DNA from: Cristatella mucedo
Taxonomy: Eukaryota; Bryozoa; Phylactolaemata; Cristatellidae
DNA length: 64,000 nt
NCBI GenBank assembly: GCA_009760855.2
Contig: WPIO01000004.1
Span: 9,512,001-9,576,000, forward strand
Reading direction: 5' to 3'
Under the pieces are notes generated by a model that was not told where the DNA came from, ran no database searches, and saw only the letters and a list, made by a program, of their open reading frames with translations. Positions 59,991 to 64,000 of this stretch are shown here, piece after piece; position 1 is the stretch's first letter; each line of letters starts with the position of its first letter. Made by a program: the position numbers and the translations under genes.

Positions 59991-62261
59991 CTTCGTTCGA
60001 AAGATGACAGACTTACTATTGAAGCAAAATCCGGCCTTGTGCAGTCAAGCGGAGCAAAGCACCGCTTGCAGACATTTTCTCCCTAAGGACACGGGTCCGA
60101 GCGATCGCAGTGCGACCTCAAGCTTGTAGATGCGCTATGGCTAGGAGCAAGACGACGAGAAATCTTATGGGAGCAATGACCCCAAGGTGTGGCTAGCGAT
60201 AGCAGCGCCGCCACCTGCCCGCCCATCCGCTCGGTGGCGCTGCGATCGCTCGAACCTCTCCCGCAAGGAGCCTAAAGGTTTGGGCAGCAAAATGCAGGAG
60301 AAGCGAAAAGCAGTATCTTCTCTTTCATTTTTCCGCCTTGCTCCTTAAGCTTGCATTCGTATTGCCTACGCACGGCCGACTGGCCGGCCGAAGTCTGCTA
60401 CTCGCTCTCGTGAAGCTGCATTTTAATATCTCGTCGACTCCGCAGTCGGAGCGAGTTGGGCGGCCCTTGTTTGCTTACGGCTGCTATTCTTTTTCTTTTT
60501 TTTGCTCCGTCGCCGCCTCTGCATTCTGCACCGATTCCAGCTCGTCGACGGAGGTCCTCAGAGTACCTCCGTTCTGAGCGGCGTCCCAGGAAGCTATCCT
60601 CTCGCCGACATAATGCTGAATAATGGAAGCGTGCCACTGACAGCGTCGGGAGTGCTCAAGTAAGGACCGGCGAAGGCGGCGGCCCTCAATGACAGCTCGT
60701 CGCCGTGCGGAGGCGAGGCGAGGCGCGAATCGATGACCAATCAGAGATGCTTGCAGGGCATGCCGAGCGGACGGGCCGATGTGGAGCACCTTTTATCTCG
60801 ACTCTCGCGTAAATTTGGACGGAGATCTCGATTACAAGCGGGTAAAGGTCGATCTTCTAATCCGCTCGTCACGTGCTCGCCCGATCTCGCGACCTGCTCG
60901 TCGGTCCGCTTCGGCTCGGGCTTCGGACAGGCACGGCGGCGCAGTTTCCGATGCCTGCTGTGCATGCATGCGTAGCTGTCGAGTGGCGAGGATTTTGACA
61001 GTGGCCTCGATCTGGATTGCTACTACACGAAAATAACTCCATTCTAATTGGCACGTAACCGTGCCTTGTGCTAACGACTGTCGAGCTCATGTGGCTCGAC
61101 ACTTGGCAACGGTGTTGAGCGGTATGAAAAGCGAATCAAGTGCGTGGCCTCTCTTACCTGCATACCGCCATCTTAGGCGCTAAGGCAAACACTTCCAGCG
61201 AAGGTCTCGATTGCCTGGGGCCTGCCAAAACACAGAACTTGGATTGGAAAGGGCGTGACTACTCACTTCGACTTCACTATTCATTTTGCATGGACTTCAA
61301 AACTGAACTCGGCCGAGAGTTGGCATAACGTAATCGTGTGTAAGCCAAATTGTGTCCCTTGAACCAATGGGAGATCGAGGTAGGTAGGACTCGGGCCAGA
61401 GAGCTGTAAATAAAATTATTTTAGGGCATGCGCTAATGGTTGCTAGTGGTTGCAGTAGTCAGGTTATAACCGATCGATCATCGATAAATTGGTGTGCGGT
61501 ACGATGCGAGCTCTCTCAGAGTTTTTTAATGTTCCATGCGTTGCCAGGATGATGGTTCGCCATTCGCCGAGGAACGCCACGGTCGGCCCCAGGGTCCCCC
61601 TGCGTTCCTTGGTCGCCGCCGTCGCTCTACCGTGACAGCGGCCTCCGCAGCTACTTTGCAACGGTTTGCGTGGCGCTTTATAAAATCTCGTTTCTTCACC
61701 GATGGTGCTCTCCTTCGTCTGCGCTGCAGGAGCGTTAAATTCTTCAACTCCCGCGCGTGACCTTTCCCAGGCGTGACCTTTCCCAGGGGTGCGATCTTTC
61801 TCTCATCGAAGAAAGCGCCTGACAAATCCCAAGCGAATCTGACTGCTCGATCAATGGTACTCATTTGTATTCGGCAAGTATTTTGATACTTTCCATCACA
61901 CCCTCAGCTCCTTCGACTCAGATAATTTGGCGCTGTGCCGAAAACCAACCTCGACTATTGCGGAGACAAGACCTTTATCTTTTCGCTTCGTACTTACGCA
62001 ACAATAAGTAGTGCTCCTCTAAACCGTTGTGAGTAATGCTTCCGACTTCATGTGGTTAGGACTGCTACCTTTCAAGCTTTTCTTTAAAATGGTGCGCACA
62101 TGCGCTACAGTATAAGCTGCTATCTGTAAAGGTTTCCATGAAAAACTTATCACTGCAAACATTCAAAGCATTAAAGGTTTTGGTCAAACACGACTTTACC
62201 GAGACAGTTAAAGTTTCACTTGTTAAACTGGAGCAGCATTAGCCTCGGCAAGGGTAGTAAA
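59991..62261. other. No recognised gene; GC-rich patches
   Basis: CpG-rich stretches at 60.2-61.0 and 61.5-61.8 kb with no domain-bearing frame. A perfect 16-bp tandem duplication GCGTGACCTTTCCCAG lies at 61755-61786. Confidence 0.4.
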
Positions 62262-62450
62262 AATAAATAAATAAACGCTAGTTGATTCAACAGCCTTTTT
62301 TGTATAGCGACAGAAGAGCCTTGACGGCTATCACCACCGCTTGCAACGGCAATAAAGAATCGCCCACCGAAGGATTCAAAACCACGACCTCGGGACCGAG
62401 GTCGTGAAAAGAAACCGCCTTACCTAGCGTGCCATCACGGCTCGATAAAG
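62262..62450 (-). repeat. tRNA-derived SINE with conserved palindrome
   Basis: Minus strand. AAATAAATAAAC at the left edge, tail complement (TCAACAGCCTTTTTTGTAT), AGCGACAGAAGAGCCTTGAC, B box complement (GGATTCAAAACC) and head to GCCATCACGGCTC. A palindrome of 11-bp arms lies at 62383-62406. Confidence 0.87.
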
Positions 62451-63150
62451 AGGAGCACGATTCACCACAGCGAATCAATTTATGCACAAACTACTATTTG
62501 GCCTTCGGAGGCACAAACATCCGACGCAGCGTGCCTCCTTACAGTAATAGATTGACCGCCACCTAGACTTGCATTCATTGCTAGCCCTCAGATATACTCA
62601 GCGTCGTGAGTGTACAGTAAGCAACGTAAGAATTAGAGCGCTCCATAGCGACAGGGCACTACCAACCGGATAGTGAAGCACAAACAGATCGAAGAGAATG
62701 TGATTCATACCATATCGTGTTTTCTTAGGGTCATTAGTAAAAGGAGAACAAATTTCAAAGTGTATCCAGTGCTTCGCTACAAATTATGCACGTAAGTTAT
62801 GAAACAAACTTTTATCGATCACAACTTGCACGAATCGCCTATAAAAATATTCAAAGATCCGTCGAACAGGAATTAAACTGCGTCACTTTCTTAGAAAAAA
62901 CAGCGAATTACAGGATCGGCATTGCATAGAACCACCATAAGCAGCCTTGCATAGCACCTCGGCGGCGGTAGGGATCTTGCGAATGAAATCGAATTTGCAA
63001 AGAACAAGACATTGCTTCGATGCTGCCAGTTGAAGTGCCGTCGCTCGCTCTGCGACGGACGGTGAATAGATTTGCTGCGGGCTCTGGTCCTCTGACGTGT
63101 AGCGTTAAAACTCCGAGTCTACTTATAGATTGAACATCAACCTTCGACAG
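62451..63150. other. No recognised gene
   Basis: Unique-looking sequence with short frames only. Confidence 0.4.
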
Positions 63151-63178
63151 AAGAGAGAGAGGAAAGAGAGACAGGGAG

Positions 63179-63241
<63 letters not shown>

Positions 63242-63373
63242 GAGAGAGAGAGAGAGAAAGAGAGAGGGAAATGGAGACGAGGAGAGAGGGAGAGAGAGAG
63301 GAGTGAAAGAAAGAGAAAGGGAGAGGGAGAGGGAGCGAGAGACACACACACAGACAGAGAGACAAACAGAGAA
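63151..63373 (+). repeat. GA-rich tract
   Basis: GAGAGG, pure GA, GAAAGA and GACACACAGA segments in succession, about 220 bp. Its Leu/Ser-rich minus-strand translations are artefacts of this composition. Confidence 0.95.
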
Positions 63374-63521
63374 AGAGAGAGATATGAGAGGCCATGAGAG
63401 ACGGAGGACGGCTCATCTAGCCAACGCCCTGAGCAACCCTCGAGCCGTCTAGCACCAGTTCCGGCCGAGAGCTCGAAATGGCGACGGACGAGCTCGCAGT
63501 CACGCCTTGCAGCTACCGTGC

Positions 63522-63559
63522 CTCATTGCAAGCTTCCCGAACGGGACGCTTGCAATGAG
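63522..63559. repeat. 38-bp near-perfect palindrome
   Basis: The arms CTCATTGCAAGC (63522-63533) and GCTTGCAATGAG (63548-63559) are exact complements. The inside continues as TCCCG-AA-CGGGA with one mismatched pair. Confidence 0.88.
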
Positions 63560-63827
63560 CCACGATACGCTCTCAGACGAAGGAGGAGCCGCCAAGACAT
63601 CCGGGGCCTCGCCTTGCCGCAGACGTACGACCGGCCACCGAAGCTGCTTGACTATCCGCTTGCCCCGCCCCCTCCCCCCCTCCCCCCTGGGGGAACCAAC
63701 CGCACCGCAAGCGGGCATCCGGCCGCCGGAGCCACCGGCTGCTTTCCGGAGCTGGAGCCTCCGACCACAGCTTTCGCGCCAGCGGCGAGCTTAACTGCAA
63801 TCCGGGCGAGTTCAGCTCGGGCGCCGA

Positions 63828-63915
63828 TCCTTTGCAGCAAATGGAGAGCGCCTAGAGAGATTGAGTTCTCTTAGGGGAGCTTTATCAAATATATTATCAT
63901 TATTATTAATTATTA
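63828..63915 (+). mobile_element. LINE 3' tail
   Basis: TTTGCAGCAAATGGAGAGCG, a decayed stem-loop and a TTATCATTATTATTAATT tail. Confidence 0.82.
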
Positions 63916-64000
63916 TCCATTGAGCGGCTCCAGCGGGCAGCACGCCGGAAGTAGGGTCCTCGCAAGGCACGCCCAGACAGTTCCGGCGGGCTGGCAGGCA

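Noticed and set aside
63507-63874. Overlapping Pro/Arg-rich frames at the right end
   Set aside because: GC-rich composition keeps several frames open at once; no domain and no splice-consistent model.

Overview
This is nuclear DNA from an animal, most likely an invertebrate. It has spliced genes with GT/AG introns, one gene of the animal prominin family, one DRAM-family gene, CR1/L2-like LINEs, tRNA-derived SINEs, a dead Ty3/gypsy-type element and many long GA/CT tracts. There are no operons, ribosome binding sites or CRISPR arrays. I cannot name the species from sequence alone.

Layout. (1) 0.7-9.7 kb, + strand: a multi-exon gene. Five exons join in consistent phase, and a sixth, probably terminal exon also fits. 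It encodes a low-complexity, partly charged, cytoskeletal-scaffold-like protein with weak local resemblance to anillin. Its large intron (3.2-7.8 kb) holds a 208-bp CT tract and a degenerate ~170-bp tandem repeat. (2) 10.7-12.8 kb: LINE debris and unassigned DNA. (3) 13.6-14.6 kb, + strand: an intronless, GC-rich DRAM/Frag1/Sfk1-family membrane protein gene. (4) 15-30 kb: repeat-dominated DNA with SINEs, a 5'-truncated LINE reverse transcriptase, several LINE 3' ends and two perfect or near-perfect hairpins. One weak two-exon candidate sits near 19.6 kb. (5) 30.3-58.7 kb, + strand: a large prominin-like gene. Twelve coding exons total 1668 nt (556 codons) in one unbroken frame. They cover the signal peptide, TM1, the Cys-rich loop, TM2, the first large ectodomain, TM3 and TM4. 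The second ectodomain loop and TM5 were not found and probably lie beyond the window. Its introns are filled with LINE fragments, SINEs, a gypsy relic and satellites. (6) 58.7-64 kb: repeats and GC-rich DNA without a gene I can support.

The three recognised genes have no evident joint function: a possible cytoskeletal scaffold, a lysosomal/autophagy-type membrane protein and a membrane-protrusion glycoprotein. The most informative non-genic content is the repeat biology. One LINE family is present as about 17 fragments in both orientations. They share a 3'-terminal stem-loop followed by an (ATT)n tail, and two of the tails are nested inside the gypsy relic. A tRNA-derived SINE family carries an unusual palindrome next to its B box.
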